Source of the DNA: Phytoseiulus persimilis
Taxonomy: Eukaryota > Arthropoda > Arachnida > Mesostigmata > Phytoseiidae
Length of the DNA: 64,000 nt
Direction of reading: 5' to 3'
Assembly (NCBI GenBank): GCA_037576195.1
Contig: CM075104.1
Span: 16,384,211 to 16,448,210, forward strand
The notes beneath the pieces are model-generated. The model was given only the letters and a program-made list of their open reading frames with translations. It ran no database searches and was not told the origin of the DNA. Both the position numbers and the translations under genes were made by a program. This document shows, in pieces, positions 23,775-34,499 of the stretch. How positions within the stretch are numbered: position 1 is the stretch's first letter; the number at the start of each line of letters is the position of its first letter.

Positions 23775-26700
23775 TACTAGTTTCAGGACTCGGTTTATTT
23801 TAGAACAGGCGGCTCCCTCTTCAGCCCACTACGCCGTCGCTCCCCGGGGTTTCTTCGCTGCCGGCGACATCCAGGAAGTGTTCGGTTTGCGGGTGATGCT
23901 CTCCCCGGTGGCAACGGAAGAGTTGTCTGGAAGTTAAAGGAGCGAATTTTCATTGACCCAATGCGACTCATGATCTGGAGCTCTCCGCTCAGCTTTGAAT
24001 CTTGGCTAAGAAGCTCAGGAAATCTACTTACGGACTGTCGTGTCTGGCCCTTTGCCCTGAGGGGCCCTCTCGTCGTCCTCACTCTCAGAGCTGTCCGATG
24101 ACAAACAAAGCTCCGCAACAGGATGCGGAACTTGAACGTCACGGAAGTCCCTGCAATATGAATGGTTCGATAAGCGTTCGGAGCTTTTGCCGAGGAGAGT
24201 GGCACGCGGGAGATGGGGTAGAAGCAAAGAATTAGAGCTGTCAACTTGGAGACCGTGAACGTACCTTTTGGGGACGACAAACGCCCCTGAGACGAGGGGG
24301 GCCCTGATTCGAGCCGGCGCGCGACCAGGCAGTCTTTGGCCTCGCTTGGCGACGGTTGTCGCTGCTGTCGAGGGTAGAACCCCCGCCGTAGCCACCATAT
24401 CCCTCGCAGGACTCCTTATGGGGCTGAGCGGCGAAGGCAATTTCATCCTTTTCAGGATGTCCTCGACAGCACCAATCTCGCCTGACGTTTGGTCGGGCTG
24501 CCGGCGTCCTCGATCCTCGATGTCGGCGAGCAGAGGAGGGAGCCGCATCTCGTCCAGAACCTTCTTTACGCGACTCATCTCAGCCGCGAGCTCTTCGGCT
24601 TTTGGTCGCGCGGACGAGATGGGCTTCTTCCGAGCCGCTCCCGACAACCGGGAAGGCGCCCAAGACATCGAATACCGAGCGGCAGCCTGTCCAGGATCCG
24701 GTTGCGAAGTGAGCCCGGTTGGCCCCTTCGGATGTTGCCGCGCCGGCCGAGGAATGACGGGAGGTGGTCCCGTTGACGGAAGACGCGGTTTCGGCACAGG
24801 CGTCGCAGGCGGCCGTTGAGCCGGTCGCGGTAGGCCAAGACCATCTGGAATCGGCTCCCACGACGCCTGAATAATTTCCGAGAAATCCCGGAAATCTCCG
24901 AGCACGCCTCTTGCCATGAGGGCAATCGCATCCTTCCGATCAACCTGGAGCAGAATACAAACTCAGATTCGAGTGGATAAGAGAGTTTTCCAAAATGGCA
25001 TTGAACCTTTCAGGCGAAAAGTACCTTGACCGGCGCTTTGAAGAGCGTGTGGTCCTGAGTTTTGTTCCAGGGCGTTGAGAAGGTACCCGACCCGGCTACC
25101 ATTCTCTGACGCTCCATCGCGGCTTCTCGCCTGATTGCCTCGCGTTGCTCAATGCTGGAAGAAGAGAAGTCAGCTTAGTTTTGCAAATCGATGTTGTGAG
25201 GAATATGCATGGGGCTGTCGACACTGTGTTCCAGGATTCTGATTCGATCTAAATCTGTCTGGCAGCAGAAATTACCATATCCCTCAAATCGGCGAACCTA
25301 CTCAACTCTACAATCACAATGAGGTCGAGCAACATCTTCGGAATCGCTCCCCAGATGGTGCTTGTTTCTCAGCAGACGAGAACTACACCGAAATGAGATG
25401 AGACGGCGAACTTTGACGGAGCATTGAACGGATTTTCGGGAGGGGATCTCGCAGCATCATGCCAGCAACGAATATTTGTCTTCTCAAGTCAAAATATTGC
25501 GACAGCTATTGCTCTCGACACTAACGCTGAGAAAACAGCGGAAACAGTCAACCAGAATGTTGTTATTCTTGGGTTGGTATCATTGAACCCTGAATAGTCA
25601 TACGAGCTCGACATCATGTGGTCGATGTTCTGGTTCGTACGGTCATAGTCCGTCCATACGGTCTGCCCAGGTTCTAGTCACGAGTCAACGAAGCGACGTC
25701 CACAACAGCGGCAGGAGGGCAGGCGGCTCAACGCAGTTTGCGCGAAGACTTCCACTGCGAACAAAGCGGAAACGCAGACTGGAACAGCGTCCTTGTCAGC
25801 TCCTGGTGCTCTCGCCTGGCGTGTTCGTTCTTTTTGTACGAATCGCGGCAGAAATTGAGCACCATCGACCGACCACTGCACTGCATTCGACCAAATTCAA
25901 AGTCCTTGTCAACTTTCACGAGCGTCGTGATTCGTTGAACACCGTATCTCTACTCTCGGTTGATGCGCAGAACCTCCAGGTTGGGGTTTGGGCTCTAGAA
26001 CAGCGATCCGATAGATCTCCCAGTCTGTACCAATGTATTGCGAGAAGAGCACCGCAAGCAAACCAGGTCCGACGTAAATTTCGGACCCGCGCAGCTACAT
26101 TCAGCCGGTTGCGAACACTGTCCATACAATTGAGTACGACGTGCGTCCAAGCCCGAATTCCCGTGGCGGAGCACTTCACGGAGTCTAATCGTAGATGGCA
26201 GAAGCCTGGAAACTTACCTGAACATGTTGAAAGGGTTGGGTTTGTTGGAGCCGAAACGAAATAGCAAGAAGTCTTCAACAAAAGTGAATTCCGAGGATGA
26301 GGCTCCCTATAAAACTACTTTTCTACGACCCATTCCCATTTCGAGATGTGAGAAAGTGGTGTAAGGTCTGCTGCCTCTCTCTGTCGTAGAAATCGCTGTG
26401 TTCGTTTAATGGAACCCCATCTTCAAACCGCAAGAAAACGCCACCACAGTTGCTTCGGAATTTGAGTGCGCCCTTTCGTGGGTTCGCACTGACTCGCTTC
26501 CGTCTGCGGGGTGCTGCGAGGGTTCAGCTCTGTTCTGAGCTCCGGAATAATCGAGCATGAATGTTAGCTCAGGACCGGTTCGTTGGATTGGCCGGTATTC
26601 GTCAAATGAGTTCGATTTATGGAGGACGTTTCAGTGATCCACGGGATGTAAGTCGGTCGAGATACCGTCTCTGACTCGTATTTCTTTTCCGAAACTTCCA

Positions 26701-27145
26701 ATGCAGAATCTCCTTTTTGCCCTCAGATGAGATCCCCGAAGCCGAGACCAAAACAATCTTCTTAGCCCAACCGGGGAGCCGTCCGAGTCGGATTCGTAAT
26801 CGAATCCGGGTTCTAGAGCAGATTCTGAATCAACGAGCAGATTCGGGTTCGAGCCAAGTTTTCGAGTCCATCGAAGTCTGCTCATTACTGCTCTCAGATG
26901 GAGTTTGGCTCATTGGGACCACAGATATCGTTGTTTGAGCGGATGGTCCTGGCTCGATGAATTGACTGAAGGTTTCGAAGCCGAAACCCAAGGAGAATTT
27001 CCGACCCCGTGATTCGATCTACTTGGGGAGATTTTTGGCCGAAACTCAAGTCCCCCAGCTTTCTTGGAGCTGGCTCTCACTGATCGGAAGTCGGAACTCC
27101 TCCTCCGTTCGATTGCGACCATCGAGATTGTACCCGATTTACCAG
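23775..27145 (-). repeat. Composite repeat unit, copy 5 (-)
   Basis: Read from 27,145 downward this holds the middle part (with a deletion relative to copy 1 between about 5,780 and 6,190), the 89-base candidate exon (26,306-26,218) and gene X. From about 25,154 upward it diverges from copies 2 and 4 and resembles the 45.7-46.1 kb copy instead, for example in the piece with ATGCATGGGGCTGTC near 25,205. Its upstream neighbour is segment W. Confidence 0.8.
23829..25117 (-). CDS. Gene X, intact copy (four exons), unknown function
   Basis: The exons, in transcription order, are 25,154-25,025, 24,944-24,265, 24,150-24,032 and 23,926-23,829. Coding from the ATG at 25,117 gives 990 bases, divisible by three, with no internal stop. 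Borders are AAG/GTACTT, AAAAG/GTACGT and TCC/GTAAGT, with acceptors ending in CAG, and an AATAAA lies at 23,794-23,799. The protein matches the copy described at 46,126-47,415, with small differences such as STPWNKTQ in exon 1. The start is tentative because exon 1 stays open upstream of the ATG. This copy is in the right arm of the inverted duplication. Confidence 0.55.
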
Positions 27146-28190
27146 GGCCCGTCTGTTTGTCTGCATGGTTGTCCTCCATGAACTTTTATCCATTGATCGT
27201 TTCGACGTGAACTTCGCGGGCTGTAGAGGGGTCAGTGAGAAGGACATACGCGTCTCGCCTCTGCTTCAATAATGATCCGTTATCTATTCTACCGTCTGAT
27301 CTATCTTCCTCCCCATCAGCTAGGGACACGCGAGACGCCGTTAATCCTATAGCCTTGAGACGATACGGCGGAAGATAAAAATCAAGTCTATTCCCGAGCT
27401 CGTCTCCTCCTTTCCCTCACTAGGAGTAACATGCTGCGGAGCTGCGTTTTTTTAATTCTGGGGGCAACATTCGAAGCGGACACAATCGAAAGAATAACTT
27501 GGTGAAAGATGACACCTCCCTCACCGAATCCATCGCAGTCTTCGTGGGTTGATCGCTCGCTTCCAAGCAACGTTGCTTTGTGTTGATGCGCTCTATCTTA
27601 CGGTTTGATGGTCTCTTCAAACTCATTCCGGGGCGCCCCGTGAATCGTGCGTCCGTTTCTACGCGGACCTCCTGTTTTTCCATTTTATCAGTCTTCGCAT
27701 TGACTGGGGGCTGTTTCCGCGCATAGCAGTGTTCTTCGTAGATATCCACCGCTCGTTGTTCATTCAGTCCCCGGCGACTTCTTTTAGCGGACTTCTCTTG
27801 GATCCTATTTTCGGGAATCGGGATGCTGCTTGAAATCGGCTTCCTGTCCTTTTTCGGAGGGTTCGCTCTAGGTCGCTCCCAAGCTACATATTGCATGCCT
27901 TCCATCCTTTCTTAGTCTTGGCGATCGCTCTCTCTCATGCGAGCCAAGAAGGAAGCAGTGCTCCAAGAGGAGTCTTTGTGCTTGAGATCAGTGATCATCG
28001 CGGACTTGCTGAACCTGGATGCCATGCTGGAACGAAACCACGAATCAACCCAGCTCCCATGGGCCGTCTTGATAATGTTTACCGAAAGCTGGTTTTCGGC
28101 CATCGCAAGCTCCTGGCCATATCTTGACTGATCTTTGCGTCCTCCCAGATGCTATACAATACATACGTGTCGTTGAGATCCTGAGAGCTC
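27146..28190 (-). repeat. Segment W, copy 1 (-)
   Basis: This is the reverse complement of a segment closely matched by 44,030-45,200. Its last ~280 bases are also matched by 40,620-40,935. On the - strand a 161-codon frame (27,905-27,420) reads MEGMQYVAWERPRANPPKK at its start and contains RKIERINTKQRCLEASDQP. The equivalent frame in the other copy is also open. The product would be hydrophilic and basic, without a domain I know. In three copies segment W lies immediately upstream of segment Y, so it appears to be the 5' part of the composite unit. Confidence 0.55.
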
Positions 28191-28440
28191 AACAGCTTCA
28201 GACCGAAGTAGCAATGAGAGGCAATGAGCAATGAAAGCGAGCCACTGAACGGCTCCGCTGAACGGGTTGGTTTTTTTCGGAGCCGTTCTGGAGTTCGTCG
28301 AAGATCTGACTATACACCAGAGATTAGCTTGGGGATCCGTCTGGATATGTCCAAGAAGTCCGCCGCCTAGCAATCGCGGGTTCGATCCCCGGCCGACAAC
28401 AAAAAATTTTTATGTGGTAAAAAGAGATAAGCCATCTTAA
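28191..28440 (+). other. Hairpin and tRNA-like (SINE-like) remnant
   Basis: A perfect 11-base hairpin (GAACGGCTCCG at 28,247-28,257, complement at 28,278-28,288, 20-base loop) is followed by a T-arm-like GGGTTCGATCCCCGG near 28,377, which fits the RNA polymerase III B-box consensus. A loose A-box-like TAGCTTGGGG lies about 50 bases upstream, and an A/T-rich tail follows. The acceptor stem does not pair, so this is not a functional tRNA. A degraded tRNA-derived SINE is the likeliest explanation. Confidence 0.3.
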
Positions 28441-28967
28441 GACCCAAGCCCACCGCCCGCAATGGGATTTGCGAGGCGATAGGGAGTGTTGCTGAATCAA
28501 TACCGAAAGGTGATCCCAGGACACTTCTGAGGGCTGGCTGAGAAGTTCAGCCGGAAAACAAAGAAGTCCACTGCACGGACCTAACAACTTCCGATGACGG
28601 TCTGGGACACCATCAGGAATGATCCTCCCATCTTCCACGATCGTTTCGGCGATGTTATCAGCAGGGCTTCGGGAAACTTTGGGGATGTCTTAAGACAGTA
28701 TCAGTCCTCGATCGGTTGCTATAGTTTCAGACTCGCCATACTTGAGAAAAACGTCCGAATGCGAAGGGAGAATGATTCTGTTTTTAAGGAGCCTCCAGAG
28801 ATCGCTACCACGGAATACTCCCGTAAATTTGTTATCATTCCGATCGTTGAACATTCAAATGCTCATACCAACCGTGGTACTTTTGTAACATGGTCGAACT
28901 CCGAACAACAGCGGCAAACTCCGAGAAGGGGCAATGAGGGCCCACCGGGAGGAGGAAAAATCCTCAC
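28441..28967 (+). other. Unassigned leader upstream of LINE A
   Basis: A 134-codon frame (28,594-28,998) starts MTVWDTIRNDPPIFHDRFGD and overlaps the beginning of the LINE A open frame in another phase. It has no recognised motif: no CCHC knuckles, no RRM and no coiled coil as expected of a LINE ORF1. It could be 5' untranslated sequence of LINE A or unrelated flank. The 5' end of LINE A cannot be placed, because no target duplication is visible on this side. Confidence 0.25.
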
Positions 28968-31694
28968 GGTGAGGAGCAACCCTCAACATCGATCCTAATC
29001 GGAGGAGGAGGGGCCGAGGGAGACCCCGGGCTGACGGAAGAGCAGAAACCGGACAAACCCTACGCATCTCGGCCCTCAACTTGAAAGGAGCCAGAACCCA
29101 TAGGAAAAAATGGGCGATGGCTATCGAAGAAATCATGGAAGCCCAGCGCTCGGACATCCTGAAGTGAATCCAAACTTATGAATCAGGAGAAGCCGCCAAG
29201 GATGGAAGGTTTCAGATGGTTCGGGAACAACAGATCGGGCCCCACGGGTAGACAAGCCTTTGGGGGCGTAGGGATCCTCGCCGCAGACCACCTGAACCTC
29301 GAGAGAAGAGGGGAGGGTGAGGACTGGATTGCAGTCGAGCTGAAGACGCTGGGAGTACCATGGATCATGATATCGATCTACTGCGCGCACACGGCAGTAG
29401 CGTCGAACAGGAAGCAAATGAGAACCGTAACCGAATTCATTGAAAAAGAATGTACCGGGAAAGGATTAATTATAGGGGGAGACTTCAATGCCCACACTCA
29501 CTCATTTGCCGACTACAATAATACAAGAGGGAGAATACTACTGGAGTTCATCGAACACCATAGCTTAGTAATCCTAAACTCAGTCGATCAGTGTGAAGGA
29601 AAACACACGAGACGCAACAATAGACTATTTCCTCTGCAACGGTGAAATTATTAAATCGTTTCAGAAAATGGTTGTAGATGAAAGGAGGGAGATGACGCAA
29701 ATAAGCGACCATAACCTCATCATCATGACGTGCCGGGTTACTGTGGAAAAACCCAGGCCGATCATACCAAGGATCCGCATCACGAACAAAAAGGCTGCCG
29801 CCGACAGAGCAACTGAAACTATCAGGCGTCAGACAAGAGGCGGAGGCAGAGTGGACTACCACTCTTTCACCGAAGCACTGAGAGCAGGCATCCAGAAAGC
29901 AACCAGAGAAGTCAAAGTAAGGAAAAAAGCAATGTACAACTCACCAGCCACCAGAGAAGCCATGGAAGCCAAAAGAAAGGCGAGCAGGGAGCTTCGGGAA
30001 GCAAGGAAGGGACAGGACCGAGACGAGATAGCTCGAAAAATGGCCAAACTCCACATCAATCAGAAACTCCTGAGTGAAGCATTCATCATAGAGGAGAGAG
30101 CACGCTACGAGGCCATGAGTAGGAAAATCCTCAGCGGCCCAGGGAGCGAAAGAGCAAAGAGATTCTGGAGATACATTGCGAACCACAACCGAAAAAACAA
30201 GGAGCCAGAAAGAGTGAAAAACCGAGACGGTAACCAAATCGCAGAGGATGACATACAACGGCACCTGACAGAGGTCGGATGTGAAGTCCTGATGGCAGAA
30301 CTAGCAGACCACGAAAGGAGCCCACCGGTACTAGGTGGGTGCTCGGGCATGACGACGACGGACAGAGAGGTTGACCACATCCTCTCACAGATGTCCAGTC
30401 GGACCGCGGCCGGGGAAGACCAAATCCCGGCAACGGTGCTGAAAGAACTGGACCAGGAGGGCATCAGTAACCTAACGAGGATATTCAATGCCATCCTAAA
30501 CGGAGAAGAACCGTTTCCAGTAGACTGGAGAGACGGCCGAGTGTCCATGATCGAAAAATCGAATTCCAGAAAAGGGATACTGGAAACGTACCGCCCTATA
30601 ACGGTATCGACGGTGCTCTATCGGATATTTACGAAAATAATAGCGGCCAGAATATCCGAATGGATCGAGACGGAAGAAATACTCGGCGAAATGCAGAACG
30701 GGTTCAGACAGGGCAGACGCGGGGAGGACAACCTATTCATCCTCACGTCGGCCATTGAGCTATCCCGAAAAAGAGGAGAAGGGTTGATCGCATGTTTCCT
30801 GGACTGCTCCAAAGCATACGACAGGATAACAAGAGACCAACTATGGATGACATTGACGGACCTTGGCATGGACGAAGGATGGATACAACTCCTTAAGGCC
30901 ATATACACAGACAATGGTGTCTTAGTCAAACACGGACATTACGCATCGTCAAGACTAGACACAAAAATTGGACTGAGGCAGGGCTGCCCACTGTCACCAA
31001 TCCTGTTTGCGCTATATATATCAGAACTGGAGAACCGACTCCTATGGACTAGGTGTGGTTTCGAACTGACTGTTCGAGCAGACGGCGAAACGAGGAGCTC
31101 AAAGCTACCGGAACTGCTGTATGCAGACGATCTGGTACTGTCAGGGCGCACCTACGAGGAGATAACCATTTTACTTGCGGTCACCACAGAGATGGGAACC
31201 GAGAAAGATCTCACGTTCAACCCATCGAAGAGCGCTATCGTCATCTTCAACACAGAGAGACTGGGAGAGCCAAGAGAACTGACGGTGCAGGGCAAGAGAA
31301 TCGAATTCCAGGACCACTACAAATACCTGGGAATTAAAATAAGCAACGAAGTAAACTATCTATGCCAGCAAGAACAAGACTGGAAGAGGGAGGCGCACAA
31401 TACGTTGCCGAGACTACACGCCCAAGCCATGTGGACTTTCAACCGATTCGAAATCACAAGGATCCAATGGAAAGCCACAGGGGTGCCCAAACTAACGTAC
31501 GCCAACGCGGCGTTAGCATCACGGGCGACGAAGCAGCTGACGGCTATGTTCGACAGAACACAGGTCGCGGCAGGAAAATGGGCCATGGGAATCGCAGGAC
31601 ACAAGGTTGCCTCCGACTTCATATTAGGAGAACTCGGATGGTCAACCTTCGAAGCCAGAGAGGCTCAGAGCAAGATTCGCTACTTCGCACGAAT

Positions 31695-31709
31695 AAGTGC
31701 GATGGATCC
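31695..31709 (+). repeat. Target-site duplication, left copy
   Basis: AAGTGCGATGGATCC is found here, within the LINE A reading frame, and is repeated exactly at 32,463-32,477 right after a poly(A) run. The two copies bound the inserted LINE B fragment. If the fragment and one copy are ignored, the LINE A frame runs straight through, which is the expected footprint of target-primed reverse transcription. Confidence 0.92.
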
Positions 31710-32462
31710 AAGGTGTCACCAAACTTCGATCCGGAATCGCAGTACTATCTAGGATACGTTCCATTTGCCCCTTCCAGCTGAGAAAATCGCTATACTTTGC
31801 TCTCTGTGACTCTAACATCCGCTATATGCTCCCGATATACGGGGGAACAATGACCACACTCACTGATCAGGTATCCGTTCTCCAGAAAAGAGCAATTAGA
31901 CTCGCCTGTAATGCCGGACGACTAGATGGGTCTGGACCGCTATTCGCCAGACTAAACGCCCTGCAGTTTACCAAACTCTATGCCCTGACCCTTATTCAGT
32001 TGGTCGGACCGGCTAGTGGCAATCTTGGCCGTCCCAACCATGACCACCGAACCAGATTCAACGAATCAAGACGATTGAAAACGACTGACTACCGCAAAAA
32101 TGTTTGCCGAAGAACCCCCTATCCGAACTTCTGCTGTCTGTTCAACGAGTTGCCGGATGACGTTCGCAACTATATCGAAAATCCGATGGTAACTCGTAGA
32201 GCCTTCCTGACTAATCACCTCAAGGAATACCTCAAGAAAACCAACCTTCCCGACCTGAAGAAACTGTTGTACTGATGTCGACTCCACAGCTCCAGTGCCA
32301 TTACCCCCCCCCCCCCCTCAGATCTCCTTGTTATTTACTAGGTAGGAAATGCGGAGAAGCATTTTCCACGTGATTGCACTACGAGTCATATGACTCACTG
32401 CAAGCGTGCCAAAAAGTTACTGAAAATCGGTCCAATAAACCGCTCGTCAAATTAAAAAAAAA
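31710..32462 (+). mobile_element. LINE B: 5'-truncated non-LTR fragment inside LINE A
   Basis: The roughly 753-base insert encodes the C-terminal thumb/tail region of a Jockey- or CR1-like reverse transcriptase ORF: LRKSLYFALCDSNIRYMLP, VLQKRAIRLACNAG, FNELPDDVRNYI and a terminal KKLLY before the stop at 32,273-32,275. About 180 bases of 3' untranslated sequence follow, with a C-run at 32,306-32,319, and end in an A tract (32,454-32,464, its last two bases counted with the duplication). The 5' truncation, the A tail and the 15-base flanking duplication show a typical LINE insertion. The orientation is the same as the host element. Confidence 0.93.
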
Positions 32463-32477
32463 AAGTGCGATGGATCC
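32463..32477 (+). repeat. Target-site duplication, right copy
   Basis: This is an exact second copy of AAGTGCGATGGATCC, overlapping the end of the poly(A) run. LINE A coding sequence continues from here with PTRWPRMIPSMM in the frame that was interrupted at 31,709. Confidence 0.92.
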
Positions 32478-33042
32478 TACCAGGTGGCCAAGGATGATCC
32501 CATCCATGATGGCGACCGAGAATACACACACCGAAGCGATTCGTAGACTGAAGCTCTTGAAAACGAAATACGCATGCTGGGACATTCCTCTTGAATACGG
32601 AGAGCATGGGAGACCCAAGTTCGGACTCTTCAACATAGCCGTTAGGAAGCGGATGAGAGAAGAGATGGATCAGGCATGGAGGGAGTCGATGAACTCCAAA
32701 CCAAGTCTAACCCTATATCGAGAGTGGAAAGAACGAGGTGTCACACCATTTGGGTTGTATACAAACGACCGCGGAAGCGCACTGATGGCTCTGGCTCGGG
32801 CAGGAATGTTACCGAGTAGAGTGCACCGTTCAAAATACCAGGAAATCGACACCCGATGCACAAGATGCGGACGGGAGCCTGAAACCATCCCCCACATTAT
32901 AATGAAATGTGTCACCAATCAACCCGAGACGGAAGAACTCGCTAGAAGACTGGGTCTGACTGAGGAGTGCAGACAGGAGACATGGAGGGATACGAGAATG
33001 ACCCTGGAAAAATGGGAGAATGAAACCCGAGAGATCCGCTGA

Positions 33043-33240
33043 ACGCAATCGCCCCAGGAACTGGGTCTCATGTGATATGTATATAAAAGAAAATGTAGAT
33101 ATCTCATTGGAGGATCAATAAATAACCATAACCATAACCGCGTATATGAGAACGTCGACAAAAGCTACAGTGCCCTAGCAGTATAATACAGCGGAAGAGC
33201 CTGGTCGGACGAAACCTCGCATATAACACTGGTTACGGCG
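33043..33240 (+). other. LINE A 3' end with simple-repeat tail
   Basis: After the ORF2 stop comes about 75 bases of untranslated sequence, ending in AATAAATAACC followed by ATAACC repeats (about three units, to 33,138). Tails of short tandem units instead of pure poly(A) occur in several LINE clades, including I and R1 relatives. The next ~100 bases up to the start of segment Y are unassigned. Confidence 0.5.
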
Positions 33241-34450
33241 TTGGAGGTCGACGAGGGAGCAACGAAATGTTTTCCCGACGGGTCGGAAAACTGTAGGATC
33301 CAATCCATGAAATCCTTACTCCATCAAATCCGATTGATTTGTCAGTTTCTCCGGCCCTCCTTCTGGAAAAGTTCGCGGACGTCAGGTCCTCAAATTGCTC
33401 CACCAGATCCGATCTGGCGAGAGAGTTTGCAAAAGTTGGATCGAACACTCAAGGAAACTGCACCTCCACCGGAACTCATCTCTCGCTTGCACGAAGCTCG
33501 CGATTCCCTGGAGAAGCTCCTAGCCGGACATTCCAACCGACATGGCAACTCTTCGTTGACGCTCCAACGCGGCCCCCACTTGAGAGCCTTCCAGCCCTCA
33601 GTATAGAAAACTCTAGTGAGTCATGAAATTGGATGATGTAGGAAACCTACTCCATGCAGCTGAACGCGACGTATGTTCGAACCTGATAATTCCTACGAAA
33701 GAGTGAGCGCTCTCCAAGAAAAGTGCCGGAACTGACCGAGCCGCCGAATGTGGCGGCGAGGCCTGACGAACAAGAGGTAACGGGACCAGAAACAGATGAA
33801 TCACTGAAGTCACTAGGCCCGACCTGAGACGGAACGATGGGCTGAAAGATGTGATGTTCACAGGTTGAGCAAAGCCATCCAAATGCGCCACAGATGCGTT
33901 ATGCCGACTAGGGGCGTGGCGAAATGCCGAGTCTAAATGTGCAAAAGACCTATGTGAACACATGAGCCACCGATCGTCTATGAACAATGCCCCTGACGCT
34001 TGGAGGTCGCTTCCGCCGACTCCTGTGTGCCGCGATGTTTGAGCCGATAGCGCATGCGCATCATCGGGAACCATGACTTTCCATAATCTTGGAGTCGAAA
34101 GCTACATCGCACGAGAACTCCCCAAAGGTTTCCGCTGCCGGAACCGCCATCGCAAACTTCACCTTATCCAATCCAATTCAAATATGATCCCCAGCGGAGG
34201 CTTCGCGTTCTGCCTCACATGTATCCGGATCGGAGGCTACTTGGGCTTAAACGAAGCGAACTTGCAGAAGCTTTCGCGATTCTTCCGCATTCACAAGTAC
34301 GTCTTTCGGTGTGTGCTCCGCCTCTTTGAGAGTTCTCCGAAGCTGACAAGGACGCCGGAAACACCACCTTTGATTCCGAAAACTACAGACTCATTCGATA
34401 TAGTTCCCTCGGTGAAGAGATTCCTGAACTCAATCATGTCACAGATCTAT
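33241..34450 (+). repeat. Diverged segment Y copy, antisense orientation
   Basis: The + strand here corresponds to the - strand of segment Y in copies 1-3, with many substitutions and small indels, making this the most diverged copy. The ESLGPT-like end (here KSLGPT then stop, 33,827) and the stretch around ALSAQTS with its surroundings can be aligned, as can 34,320-34,450 with the stretch 3,400-3,570. A frame at 33,241-33,606 reads DPIWRESLQKLDRTLKE and looks helical and charged, but its counterpart in the other copies is not open. No protein family is identified. Confidence 0.6.
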
Positions 34451-34499
34451 AACTCCTTTGTAACGCGTCGCACTCTGACGCGCTCAAAACTTCAGTGTT

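Larger units (their letters stand above)
28968..33042 (+). pseudogene. LINE A ORF2: endonuclease-reverse transcriptase, interrupted
   Basis: This is a non-LTR retrotransposon polyprotein that would nick target DNA and copy its own RNA. It starts with an arginine-rich stretch, then an APE-type endonuclease: SALNLKGART (29,070), GGVGILA (29,260), GGDFNAH (about 29,477) and, after a frameshift near 29,595, IDYFLCN and SDHNLII. The reverse transcriptase (29,593-31,750) is uninterrupted, with FLDCSKAYD (about 30,795), GLRQGCPLSP (30,972) and the catalytic YADD (31,120-31,131). The frame is then broken by a foreign LINE fragment at 31,710-32,462. It resumes at 32,463 and ends with a C-x2-C-x8-H-x4-C finger and a TGA at 33,040-33,042. 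Another frameshift lies near 29,163. The C-terminal finger argues for the R1/LOA/I/Jockey side of the LINE tree, but the clade is not certain. Confidence 0.9.

Noticed and set aside
24268-24819. 183-codon frame opposite exon 2 of gene X, present in several copies
   Set aside because: It is antisense to an exon with good splice borders, recurs only because the repeat recurs, and has low-complexity composition. It is treated as a shadow of gene X.
28376-28390. Functional tRNA gene
   Set aside because: Only the T-arm/B-box part is convincing; the acceptor stem does not pair and no cloverleaf can be drawn.
32306-32319. C-homopolymer as a structural or regulatory element
   Set aside because: It lies in the 3' untranslated part of the inserted LINE B fragment; its length is probably unstable or a sequencing artefact.
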